From positions 2,506,073 to 2,548,497 of the forward strand of contig NZ_KE387023.1 in NCBI RefSeq assembly GCF_000430045.1: 42,425 nt of DNA, in the 5' to 3' direction. Below the pieces are notes generated by a model, which had not been told where the DNA came from, ran no database searches, and saw only the letters and a program-made list of their open reading frames with translations. The stretch is from Calidithermus chliarophilus DSM 9957 (GTDB taxonomy: Bacteria; Deinococcota; Deinococci; Deinococcales; Thermaceae). Positions 1 through 7,787 of the stretch are shown piece by piece (position 1 is the stretch's first letter; every line of letters starts with the position of its first letter). Position numbers and translations under genes: made by a program.

Positions 1-67
1 CTTTTTGAATCCTAGAGCACTCCCTTCGGTCGGGTTAGTTCGCCGCCATCCGGCGCCGAACTAACCG
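1..67 (-). repeat. Dispersed element E, copy 1, with terminator-like hairpin
   Basis: Read on the minus strand, this holds a hairpin whose 15-bp arms (33-47 and 52-66) have one mismatch, followed by a core (1-29) shared with 24538-24576 and 37243-37281. The shared core starts CCGAAGGGAGTGCTC and continues AGGATTCAAAAAG. The copy is cut by the window edge. It lies 10 bp beyond the stop of the 703-aa lipoprotein gene, so the hairpin may also terminate that transcript, although no clean U tract follows it. Confidence 0.7.
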
Positions 68-76
68 AATCTGGTA

Positions 77-2188
77 TTACTCCGAGACGATCCAGTGGAA
101 GTGGGTGGTGTGTCCCCCCAGGGGCCGGATTACGTCGCGTGCCTGCCGGCCGTCGTTGAGGGTCACGTTCCTGATGGCCTCCCAGAAGGCGTTGCCGTTG
201 GCCTGCTGGTACGTGACGTAGACGGTGAGGATGCGTGAGCCGTAGGTGGCGTCGTTGAGGTGACCGATGATGGTCTGGGCGGTCGCGGCGTCCCGCGCGT
301 TGTAGCCGTTGAACCAGCCGTCGGCATCGTTGCCGTCGTTATGCGTCTGGTGGGGCGGGAACGGGCCCCCGTTCATGTTGCTGAAGTCGCCCCAGGTAAG
401 ACCGGCGAAGTGCTCGATCACGGTCCTGACGCTGGGTTTGACCCAGTCATCGCCCCCCACCCCCTCGTCACGGCCACCGTAGCGGTTGGCGCCGGTGTAG
501 CGCACCAGTTTCTGCACCGCCCCGAACTCCTCGGTGGCCTCCTCGCCGTTCTGGGACTTGGCCCGCGCGCGCAGGGTGAGGTTGCCGTTGTTCTGCTGGT
601 TGACGGCGGCGGCCTGGGCTGAGGGGAGTTCGAAGAGCAGTTGCGAGTTGCTGACCTCCACCTTCTCGTCGTCGCCAAAGGCGGTGAGCAGGGTTCCCCG
701 GACCCCGGCCGCCAGGTTGGCCCTGGCCACCACCGCCCCCCCCTCGAGCACCTCGAGCTCCAGCGAGGTGAGCGAGTCGTCCTCGGCCCCCTCGACCGTG
801 ATGGTGCCGTGGATGCGGGTGTTGCCGCCGAAGTAGGTGTGTGCGGAGGCGCTCAGGTAATTGAGGGGCTGGTTGTTGATGTCGTTGAGCTGCAGCTTGG
901 TGATCGCTAGCTTCTTCTCTTCGACGATGTCCACCACCACCTGGGAGTCCAGGAGGTCGTCGGCAACGTTGGCCACGGTCAGATCCACCTGGATGGTGTC
1001 GCCCTCTTCGTCCACCGGCAGGTCCTGCTCACGCCAGGCCGTCGCTCCGCCGGCATCGAAGGCCGCCAGGCCCAGCCCGTTCATGCTGTTGCGCTCCAGG
1101 GCCGCGCCGCCGCCCTTCTGGCTGCGGATGGAAACGCCGAAGTAATCGTTGTACTTGGTGCCGAAATAGCCGCCAGGCACCTCGCTGGTGATGAAGCGAT
1201 AGCGCACCGTGACGTTCTTGGTTCCCGGCTTGATGGTGAAGGTGCGGGAGATGGACTGTGGCCCTTCACCGGAGGTGTTGAGCACTAAGTCCATGTCGTC
1301 GGCCTGGGGAGCGGTTGCGGCTCGCGTCCAGGGGGCTGGAGCGATGAAACCTGGCCTCCGCTCGAGCCGGGGCGGGGTTGCCGCGCCGGCGGGCAGGCTG
1401 CCGATGCTCCCTTCCACGTGGGGAGCGATCTCTACCGGAGCCTTCCCGTCCCCGTCGGTGTCCAGGTTCCAGCCGTTGGTGCCCTGGCTGAAGTCGTTGT
1501 TGTCCACGGCGCTGGGTGGGTCGAACCCCCTCAGCACCAGCTTGGGCGAATCCCCGATGATGGCGGCCAGCGAGGCAAAGCGGTTGCCGCTGGCCTTGGC
1601 CTCGAGGATGAAAGTCCGGTCGGGGAGGTTGTCGAAGGTCGCCTGGCCCCCGGTGCTCGTGGCCTGGGCGCTCACGCTCTGGTCGTCGTTGAGCCGGATG
1701 GTCACGGCGGCGTCGCTGACGGGCTGGTTGCCCTGGTCCACCACCTGGACCAGGAGGCTCTGGCTGCCGGCCCAGAAGCGGGTCTCGTAGGTGATGCCCA
1801 GCCCCTTGCTGTCGCGGGCGATGAGGGTGAACTCGTTGAGCCCTTCCTCGGTGATGGAAGGGAGGGTGACCTCGCTGCTCGAGACCTCGAGCGCGCCGTC
1901 GGGGACCTTGGTGTTGTTGTGCAGCACCAGCACGCTGCCCGGCGCGGTGTCGAGGGTCTCGCCGGAGATCACGAACTTCACCGTGCCGGCAGCGGCGTTG
2001 AAGCCGGTCTTGTTGACTCCTACCACGCTCACCTGTGCCGCAGACGTGGGCTCATCATCCGACGGGGTTGGCTCGGCCGGGCGGCAGCCGAAAAGCAGAA
2101 CTCCCGCCAGCAGTGCCAGGGGCCATCTCGAGCCGCTGGCCTGAATGACATGCCCCCTGATCCGCAGAATTGCTCCCAATGCGTCCAT
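77..2188 (-). CDS. Large secreted lipoprotein with beta-rich domains
   Basis: This 703-aa protein has no recognised specific function. Its N-terminus carries a hydrophobic stretch (residues 23-34) ending in the lipobox LLFGC, so Cys35 should be lipidated and the protein anchored outside the inner membrane. A Pro/Ser/Asp/Glu-rich linker follows, then an Ig-like beta region (about 50-140) and a carboxypeptidase-regulatory-like segment (about 142-200; 'DQGNQPVSDAAVTIRL'). Next comes a region beginning DNNDFSQGTNGW, of the kind seen at the start of jelly-roll or carbohydrate-binding modules. The rest is beta-rich and unassigned. The start is supported by AAGGAGG 6 nt upstream of ATG. It lies downstream of two other exported-protein genes on the same strand and may be co-transcribed with them. 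A role in surface attachment or sugar binding is only a guess. Confidence 0.85.
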   Translation of the reverse strand: MDALGAILRIRGHVIQASGSRWPLALLAGVLLFGCRPAEPTPSDDEPTSAAQVSVVGVNKTGFNAAAGTVKFVISGETLDTAPGSVLVLHNNTKVPDGALEVSSSEVTLPSITEEGLNEFTLIARDSKGLGITYETRFWAGSQSLLVQVVDQGNQPVSDAAVTIRLNDDQSVSAQATSTGGQATFDNLPDRTFILEAKASGNRFASLAAIIGDSPKLVLRGFDPPSAVDNNDFSQGTNGWNLDTDGDGKAPVEIAPHVEGSIGSLPAGAATPPRLERRPGFIAPAPWTRAATAPQADDMDLVLNTSGEGPQSISRTFTIKPGTKNVTVRYRFITSEVPGGYFGTKYNDYFGVSIRSQKGGGAALERNSMNGLGLAAFDAGGATAWREQDLPVDEEGDTIQVDLTVANVADDLLDSQVVVDIVEEKKLAITKLQLNDINNQPLNYLSASAHTYFGGNTRIHGTITVEGAEDDSLTSLELEVLEGGAVVARANLAAGVRGTLLTAFGDDEKVEVSNSQLLFELPSAQAAAVNQQNNGNLTLRARAKSQNGEEATEEFGAVQKLVRYTGANRYGGRDEGVGGDDWVKPSVRTVIEHFAGLTWGDFSNMNGGPFPPHQTHNDGNDADGWFNGYNARDAATAQTIIGHLNDATYGSRILTVYVTYQQANGNAFWEAIRNVTLNDGRQARDVIRPLGGHTTHFHWIVSE

Positions 2189-2344
2189 ACGGAACCTCCT
2201 TCCTGGCGAATGCAGTACCTGGCGTGTCCTTGAAGGTCACGCTCTGTAGTTCGGCATCCCAGTCTCTTGGGCGAGTTTACACGGTGGCAGAGAGCACCAC
2301 GGCGGGCCGGCTCGAGCTTCCCATAGCCGACCCACCACGGAGCC

Positions 2345-3607
2345 TTACCGCAACGTCACCAGCACCCGGATCAGGCCCGTTCCCTCCCTCAGGGGCTCGA
2401 GGGCCTTGCCGATGAGGATGCCGCCGGGATAGACCGCGACGCCGCTCACCCGCACCGGCGAGGCTTTCATGGCGTGGCCGGGGGTGCTCGAGGTCGTGAG
2501 CATGTCGCCGACCTCGATGGGGCCGTTCTCGGCGCTGGCCTTGGTGGGCACGATGCCCACGATGGCTACCGGCACGTCGCTGGCGTCCACGCGGGTGATG
2601 CCGTCTCCTTTCTCCGCGCCCAGGATGCCCGGCCGGGTGGAGTACACCCCGGCCACGCGGGGGTCGTTGGGGCGGCTGGAGCGCTCGACCCGGCCTGGGG
2701 TCTGCGTGCTCAGTACCAGCACGTCTCCGGGGCTGAAATCGGCCTTGTCGCCCAGGGCGGGCAGCGCTTCGGCGAAGTCCGAGCCGGCCACGAAGGTGCC
2801 GTCCTTGTTGATGTGGCACTTCCGCGCTTGCCCCTGGGCCTCGCACTCGAGGAAGTTCCCGCTCGAGTCCTTGTGCTTGATCAGCTTCAAGACCGCGTTG
2901 GCATTGGCCGCGCTGTCGGTGCGTAAGAGCGCGGCTTCGCCGGCGGTGGTGAAGTTGTAGGCCTCCAGCCCGGCCAAGGTCGCGGGGACGCTGGTGATCC
3001 CCCGCAACACCTGGACGTTGCCCGTGCCCACCGAGAAGACCAGGTCGCGGTTGTTGACCGTCTCCAGTACGGTTTGCGTGCCCCCGACCGGCTTGACGTC
3101 GAGAAAGGCGTTCGAGCCGGACAGCAGCCGCAGGGCCGGGCTCCCCTCGCTCACCGCGACGGTGGCTTTGGCGCCGGGGCTGGCCGTGCCGATGCCCACG
3201 TTGCCCCCTGTGTCCACCCGCAGCCGTTCCACGTTGTTCGTCCTGAACACCAGGGGCTGGTTATCGGCGGTGCCCAGGAAATTGCTGGCGGGGTTGGTCC
3301 CTGCGTTGCCCGTGAGCTTCCAACCCGCGTCCCCGCCGCCGCTCACCGCCTCGCAGGTCACGCTGCCATCGGCGTTGACGACCCGGATCGCCGAACCCGC
3401 CGCGCAGGTGCCGTTCACGCGGTTTTGCTTGCCGCTCTCCAGCGCGTCCACCGCGGTCTTCAGCGCGCCGAAGTTGGCGTTGACCTCGCTGGCCTTGATG
3501 GGCGTTCCCGGGGCGAAGGTGTGGGGAAGGCTCACCGCCACCACGTATAGCCCCGAGGCGGCCAGGGCTGCTCCGAGCACGAAGTGTTTCAGGTTTCCAC
3601 CGCGCAT
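2345..3607 (-). CDS. Exported protein with phage-tail-like beta repeats
   Basis: This 420-aa protein starts with a signal-peptide-like segment (residues 5-28). An 'IKASEVNANF' motif (about 38-47) follows, of a type often found just after the signal in exported proteins with tail-fibre-like architecture. The middle has Gly/Asn-rich beta repeats, including GNVGIGTASPGAK and 'PLVFRTNNVERLRV', as in phage tail-fibre and cell-surface fibre proteins. A conserved-looking C-terminal block (about 270-420) includes SDFAEALP, 'SPGDVLVLS' and 'AGVYSTRPG'. I do not see an intramolecular chaperone (S74) domain. It sits 15 bp after the 47-aa lipoprotein gene, whose stop region supplies the GGAG ribosome site, so the two are likely translated together. 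A surface or extracellular fibre role is inferred from sequence style only. Confidence 0.82.
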   Translation of the reverse strand: MRGGNLKHFVLGAALAASGLYVVAVSLPHTFAPGTPIKASEVNANFGALKTAVDALESGKQNRVNGTCAAGSAIRVVNADGSVTCEAVSGGGDAGWKLTGNAGTNPASNFLGTADNQPLVFRTNNVERLRVDTGGNVGIGTASPGAKATVAVSEGSPALRLLSGSNAFLDVKPVGGTQTVLETVNNRDLVFSVGTGNVQVLRGITSVPATLAGLEAYNFTTAGEAALLRTDSAANANAVLKLIKHKDSSGNFLECEAQGQARKCHINKDGTFVAGSDFAEALPALGDKADFSPGDVLVLSTQTPGRVERSSRPNDPRVAGVYSTRPGILGAEKGDGITRVDASDVPVAIVGIVPTKASAENGPIEVGDMLTTSSTPGHAMKASPVRVSGVAVYPGGILIGKALEPLREGTGLIRVLVTLR

Positions 3608-3622
3608 AATCCCCCCTCACTC

Positions 3623-3766
3623 CTATTGCCAGTTGGCGCCATCCCAGTTCGACTGATCCCAAACCCCGCCCTGCCCGCCCGGCTGGGGGCCACTACAGGC
3701 CACCGGGAGGAGGGCCAGCAGCAGGGCGAGACCGAGGCCGGCCACGGCTTTCGCGAGTCTTCGCAT
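3623..3766 (-). CDS. 47-aa small lipoprotein
   Basis: A short ORF in the same direction as the exported protein that follows it. The translation begins MRRLAKAVAGLGLALLLALL, then PVACSGPQPGG, and ends VWDQSNWDGANWQ. It therefore has a basic N-terminus, a hydrophobic core and the lipobox PVAC (Cys24), leaving a mature lipopeptide of about 24 residues with a Gly/Pro/Gln-rich linker and a Trp/Asn/Asp tail with two related copies of a W-D-x-x-N unit. The codons give a complete signal and lipobox, which is unlikely by chance. GGAGG lies upstream but rather far from ATG, so the ribosome site is only moderate. It is probably the first gene of the secreted-protein cluster. Its function is unknown. 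Confidence 0.7.
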   Translation of the reverse strand: MRRLAKAVAGLGLALLLALLPVACSGPQPGGQGGVWDQSNWDGANWQ

Positions 3767-3801
3767 GGCTATTCCCCCGCCTCCTACCCTGCCACCCTGC
3801 C

Positions 3802-3829
3802 CTCAACAAGCGCTCAACGTGGCTAGACT
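3802..3829 (+). promoter_or_regulatory. Leaderless promoter and direct repeats of the BTAD regulator
   Basis: A -10-like TAGACT (3824-3829) ends 6 nt before the ATG at 3836, which is the leaderless arrangement. The -35 region CTCAAC (3802-3807) is repeated at 3813-3818, exactly 11 bp later. SARP/BTAD regulators are known to bind direct repeats spaced about one helical turn and overlapping the -35, so this may be an autoregulatory site shared with the divergent lipoprotein gene (start 3766). Confidence 0.5.
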
Positions 3830-3835
3830 TGGGGT

Positions 3836-6568
3836 ATGTCGTCCAATGGGCAGGGTTGGGCCTGGGCGATCCCCAGGCCGCGCCTGATCAGGGCCATCGA
3901 CCAGGCTCAGGGCCCGCTGGTGCTGCTGCGGGCAGCCGCCGGCTACGGCAAGACCGTGCTGGCCGCGCAGTGGGCAGCGCAGCGTTCCGGCGTGCGCTGG
4001 CTCGAGCCAGGGGACGTTCTACCCGGCGGGTCGGGGGACGTGGTGTTCGAGAACTACCGGCCTGGCGACGCCGGGTTGGACCGGGCCCTCATCGCCCGGC
4101 TCGAGGCCCTCGAGCCGGGGGCCCGCCTGCTCCTGCTCGCGCGGGCCGAGCCAAGCCTGCCCATCCCCCGCTGGCTGGCGGAGGGCCGGGCCACCCTCCT
4201 GGAGGCCGAGGACCTGGCCTTCGACCCGGACGAGGCCGCGGCCCTCCTGGGCCGCCATGCCGGGGAGCACCTGGAGCAGGTCATGCAGCGCAGCGAGGGC
4301 TGGCCCCTGGCGCTGCGGTTGATGGCGCAGGCCCTCGAGCGGGGCGGGACGGCGGATCAGATCGCGGGCCGCTTACCCCCCCTCTCGGACTACCTCGAGG
4401 CCGAGGTCTGGCCGGCGCTCACGCCCGCCCAGCGCCGCTTCCTGCTTCGGACGGCGGTGCTGGAGGAGCTTTTCCCCCAGGAGTGCGACGCCGTGCTGGG
4501 CCGCAGCGGCTCGGCCCGCGGCCTGCGGGCGATGCAGGCGGCGGGAGTGCCGCTCTGCCCGCCCGCCAGGGTGGGCCAGGGCTACCGCTACCCGGCGCTC
4601 TTCCGCGACTTCCTGCTCTCCAAGCTGGACGAGACCCCCAAAGAGCGCCGGGGGCTCGAGGCCCGCGCCGCCCGGGTGCTGCTGCAGGCCTTCCAGCCCT
4701 TCCGGGCCGCGCCGCACGCCCTGGAGGCCCAGGACTGGGAGCTGGCCCTCACCTGCTTGTCCCAGGCCGCCGACAGGGTTTACCGCGAAGGCCAGGCCGC
4801 CACGCTGGAAACCTGCCTCCAGCGCTTCCCCGAGGACTACCGCGAGCGCCCGGAGTTCCTTCGCATCGAGGCCTACATCGCCTGGGGCTCCGGCAACTAC
4901 GCCATCGCCCTCTCCAAGGCCACCCGCGCCGCCCAGGCCGGCGATCCCGACCTGCGGGCCCTGGCCCTGGTGGTGGTGGCGGGGGTGCATCAGGCTCAGG
5001 GCCGCTGGGGCGAGGAGGTAGCCACCCTCGAGGCCGCCCTCGCCGCCCAGCCCCGCCAGCCCCTCACCCTGGGCATCGTGCGCCACCTGCTGGGCGCGGC
5101 CTACCTGCGGCTGGGACGGCTGGAGGAGGCCGAGGCCACGCTGAACCAGGCCCTGGAGGGCTTCAAGCCGCACCAGCCCGGCTACGCCAGCGTGCTGGGG
5201 CAGCTAGCCCTGCTGCACCTGTCGCGAGGTCGCCCCCGGTCGGCCGCCGAGGGGCTGGAGCAGGCCGCTTTGATGCAGCGGCGGCTGGGCAACCTGCGGG
5301 GAGAGGCGGTGGTGCTGTACAACCTGGCCATTGCCCTGAACCAGGCCGGGATGCACCGCCGCGCCCAGGGGGCCCTCGCCCAGGCCCGCCGGCTGGCCGA
5401 GCGCGTGGGCCTGACCCACCTCCTGGCCCTCATCGCCCGGGAGAGCGCCGATACCCTCCGCGACGTCGGCGAGGGGTCGGTGGAGCACTACCGCCAGGCC
5501 CTGGCCGCGCTGGAGGCCCTCCAGGCTTCCGCCGGCCTGCTCCACGCCTATCACGGCCTCGCCGTGCTGCACCGCCGCCGGGGGGAAATGGCTGCTGCCC
5601 GGCGGGCCGCCGAACAGGCCCTCCGCTTCGCCGCCTCGGGCGACCCGGCCTTCGTGGGGCTGGTGCGGGTTCACCGGGCGATGCTGGAGGGCGACGCCCA
5701 GGCCCTGGACCCGGCGCTGGCCGGGGTTCTGAAGGGGCCCAACCTCTACTATCAGGCCCAGGCCCTGCTCTACGCGGCCTCCAGGGGCCAGGACCCCGCG
5801 CTGAGGCAGAAGGCTTTGGAACTCATCGAGGACCAGGGCTTCGACCACCTGCTGCGGGAAGAGGAAGACCTGCTGGCGGTCCGGCTGGGGGCCGAGGCCT
5901 CTTCCCTCAGCGCCTCGACGCTGGCGGCGGGGTTGGAGTTGCGCATGCTGGGGGGCCTCGAGCTCAGGGCTCCGGGGGGCCAGCCGTCCGGCCTGAGGCC
6001 GCTGGCGCTGAGGCTCCTGGCTTACCTGGCCCTGCGCCGGGGGGCCACCGTGAGCCCCGAGCAGATCGCGCAGGCCCTGTGGCCGGACTCGAGCGAGGAC
6101 ATGCGCCCGACGCTGCAAACCCTCGTCTGGCAACTGCGCCGGGCCCTGGGCTCGGGCATAGTCCTCACCTACGGCGGGGGCTACTGCTTCGACCCCCCCT
6201 ACCCGGTCTGGACCGACGTGGAGGCCTTCAGCGAGAGGCTGCGCCAGGGTCGCCTGGCCGAGGCCGTCGCCCTGTACCAGGGCGAACTCCTGCCCGGGGT
6301 GGACTGGGCGCAGCTCGAGCGCCAGCACCTGGAGAACCGCTACCTGCAAGCCCTGGAGGACTTGGCCGAGCAGGAAGCCGGGCGGGGGAGCCTCGAGGCC
6401 GCCATCGCCCTCTTGGAGCGGGTGATCGAGCGCGATCCCCTGGCCGAAGAGGCCTACCGGCGGCTCATCTGCTGGCACCAGCAGGCGGGCCACCCGGACG
6501 CAGCCCGGCGGGTGCGGCAGGAGTTCAGCAGGGTGCTCGAGGCGGAGTTCGAGCCGGGGAAGCACTGA
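3836..6568 (+). CDS. MalT/SARP-like transcriptional activator (NTPase-TPR-wHTH-BTAD)
   Basis: A 910-aa one-component activator. Residues 10-130 resemble the signal-transduction NTPase of MalT-type proteins, with Walker A AAAGYGKT at 33-40. Residues about 270-640 are Ala/Leu-rich TPR-like helices (for example 'ALEAQDWELALTCLSQAADR'). The C-terminus (about 700-800) looks like an OmpR-type winged helix ('ALRLLAYLALRRGATVSPEQ', 'LVWQLRRALG') followed by a BTAD domain (about 800-905; 'EAVALYQGELLPG', 'ERDPLAEEAYRRLI'). In the family, ligand or partner binding to the TPR region releases ATP-dependent activation. No ribosome site precedes ATG, but a -10 box lies 6 nt away, so the mRNA is probably leaderless. 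It is divergent from the three exported-protein genes, which are its likely targets. Confidence 0.9.
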   Translation: MSSNGQGWAWAIPRPRLIRAIDQAQGPLVLLRAAAGYGKTVLAAQWAAQRSGVRWLEPGDVLPGGSGDVVFENYRPGDAGLDRALIARLEALEPGARLLLLARAEPSLPIPRWLAEGRATLLEAEDLAFDPDEAAALLGRHAGEHLEQVMQRSEGWPLALRLMAQALERGGTADQIAGRLPPLSDYLEAEVWPALTPAQRRFLLRTAVLEELFPQECDAVLGRSGSARGLRAMQAAGVPLCPPARVGQGYRYPALFRDFLLSKLDETPKERRGLEARAARVLLQAFQPFRAAPHALEAQDWELALTCLSQAADRVYREGQAATLETCLQRFPEDYRERPEFLRIEAYIAWGSGNYAIALSKATRAAQAGDPDLRALALVVVAGVHQAQGRWGEEVATLEAALAAQPRQPLTLGIVRHLLGAAYLRLGRLEEAEATLNQALEGFKPHQPGYASVLGQLALLHLSRGRPRSAAEGLEQAALMQRRLGNLRGEAVVLYNLAIALNQAGMHRRAQGALAQARRLAERVGLTHLLALIARESADTLRDVGEGSVEHYRQALAALEALQASAGLLHAYHGLAVLHRRRGEMAAARRAAEQALRFAASGDPAFVGLVRVHRAMLEGDAQALDPALAGVLKGPNLYYQAQALLYAASRGQDPALRQKALELIEDQGFDHLLREEEDLLAVRLGAEASSLSASTLAAGLELRMLGGLELRAPGGQPSGLRPLALRLLAYLALRRGATVSPEQIAQALWPDSSEDMRPTLQTLVWQLRRALGSGIVLTYGGGYCFDPPYPVWTDVEAFSERLRQGRLAEAVALYQGELLPGVDWAQLERQHLENRYLQALEDLAEQEAGRGSLEAAIALLERVIERDPLAEEAYRRLICWHQQAGHPDAARRVRQEFSRVLEAEFEPGKH

Positions 6569-6785
6569 TGATGGCCAGTCAATTGCTTCCTGATGGGGAA
6601 TTCCATGAAGCCGGGCTGCGGACGCAACGGCTCGAGAGGGCTGGAATTTTCAGGACAGGACGTGTTCGCCGGTGGGTCGTGCCCTAGGTGCTGACGTTTG
6701 CTGGTTTTTTCGCATCGCAGAGGAGCCCTTTCTGGGTCCACTGCGGACGACTTATCGGGAATCTAGATCCCTGAGCTGCAAAAGC
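6569..6785. other. Intergenic gap without a recognised gene
   Basis: Base composition is less GC-rich than in the flanking genes. There is a small dyad around 6757-6771 (GGGA..TCTAGAT..CCC). I see no convincing ORF, RNA or strong terminator for the upstream regulator gene. Confidence 0.5.
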
Positions 6786-6854
6786 TTGACGCATACTGCA
6801 TAAGTCGGTACTATAAAACTATCAAGCCCGGAGATGTCCGGGGTTTTTCTTTTT
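6786..6854 (+). promoter_or_regulatory. Promoter followed by terminator-like leader of the pseudouridine synthase gene
   Basis: TTGACG (6786-6791) and TACTAT (6809-6814) are separated by 17 bp, predicting a start near 6821. Six bases later comes a hairpin, CCCGGA (6827-6832), loop GATG, TCCGGG (6837-6842), then a T-rich run TTTTTCTTTTT (6844-6854). That is the form of an intrinsic terminator, and it ends 3 bp before the chosen ATG (6858). It could attenuate the gene or yield a very short RNA. Confidence 0.6.
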
Positions 6855-6857
6855 GAC

Positions 6858-7586
6858 ATGGCGAAAGAACGCTTGGACAAGGTACTGGCCCACCTGGGCC
6901 TGGGCAGCCGCAAGGAGATCCACCGGCTGGCCCGCGCCGGGCTGGTCTCGGTGGACGGGGAGGTGGTGCGCGACGCGGCCTTCAAGTTCGACCCCGCCCA
7001 GGCCCGCCTCGAGGTGGACGGCGAGGTGGTGGTCTACCGGGCCTTCTTCCACCTGATGCTGCACAAACCCGCCGGCTACGTCACCTCGACCAGCGACCGC
7101 GACGGCCAGCCCGTCACCGCGCTCCTGCCCGAGGAGTGGCAGCGCGACGACTGGATGCCGGTGGGCCGCCTCGACAAGGACACCGAGGGCCTGCTGCTGC
7201 TCACCACCGACGGCGAGCTGCTGCACCGCCTGACCCACCCGCGCTGGAAGGTGGGCAAGCGCTACTATGCCGAGCTGGCCGCCCCGGCCACCCCCGCCGA
7301 CGTGGAGGCGTTCGCCGCCGGGCTGGAACTCGAGGGCGAGCCCCTACAGCCCGCGGAGCTGCGCCTCGAGGCCGACGGCCGCAGGGTCGAGCTGGTGATC
7401 CGCGAGGGCAAGTACCACCAGGTCAAGCGCATGTTCGCCGCGCGGGGCAACCACGTCACCTACCTGAGGCGCGTGGCCTTCGGGCCGCTCGAGCTGCCCG
7501 AAGACCTGCCGATCGGGGAGTCCCGCCCGCTCGAGCCCGGCGAGGAGCGCAGGCTCTACGAAGCCGTAGACCTCGCTCCACGCTAG
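6858..7586 (+). CDS. 23S/16S rRNA pseudouridine synthase, RluB/RsuA family
   Basis: A 242-aa enzyme that isomerises a specific uridine in ribosomal RNA. The N-terminus is an S4 RNA-binding domain (residues 4-60; 'ERLDKVLAHLGLGSRKEIHR'). The catalytic domain follows, with the RsuA/RluB-type motif 'PVGRLDKDTEGLLLLTTDGE' (about 98-117) whose Asp is the nucleophile, and the later 'EGKYHQVKRMFAARGNHV'. I prefer the ATG at 6858 because MAKERLDKVL is the usual family N-terminus. An in-frame ATG at 6834 would add MSGVFLFD but lies inside the terminator-like hairpin. Neither start has a good ribosome site. The rRNA target cannot be decided from the sequence. Confidence 0.9.
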   Translation: MAKERLDKVLAHLGLGSRKEIHRLARAGLVSVDGEVVRDAAFKFDPAQARLEVDGEVVVYRAFFHLMLHKPAGYVTSTSDRDGQPVTALLPEEWQRDDWMPVGRLDKDTEGLLLLTTDGELLHRLTHPRWKVGKRYYAELAAPATPADVEAFAAGLELEGEPLQPAELRLEADGRRVELVIREGKYHQVKRMFAARGNHVTYLRRVAFGPLELPEDLPIGESRPLEPGEERRLYEAVDLAPR

Positions 7587-7726
7587 GGCCGCCCGGCCTG
7601 ATCGGGTGGGGTAGACTGGGGCTCGAGGCCTCCCATGACCTTCCCTCCCTGGTGATCCCACGGCGCTCGCCCTGATCCGGTCCTTTCAAAGGGCCGGGCA
7701 GTGGGGTCGTGCACCGGGATTCCTCC

Positions 7727-7745
7727 GCCGAGCCGTCGGCTTTTT
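7727..7745 (+). terminator. Intrinsic terminator after the pseudouridine synthase gene
   Basis: GCCGA (7727-7731), loop GCCG and TCGGC (7736-7740) are followed at once by TTTTT. It sits between the stop at 7586 and the start of the MFS gene at 7788, so the two genes are probably separately transcribed. Confidence 0.65.
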
Positions 7746-7787
7746 GGCCTTCGGCTTCGGGCTTTTGGACCTTCGGAGGAATACCGG

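Noticed and set aside
3829-6687. Long open frames overlapping the BTAD regulator (plus frame 3829-6687; minus frames)
   Set aside because: They are products of high GC; only the 3836-6568 frame has Walker A, TPR and BTAD features.
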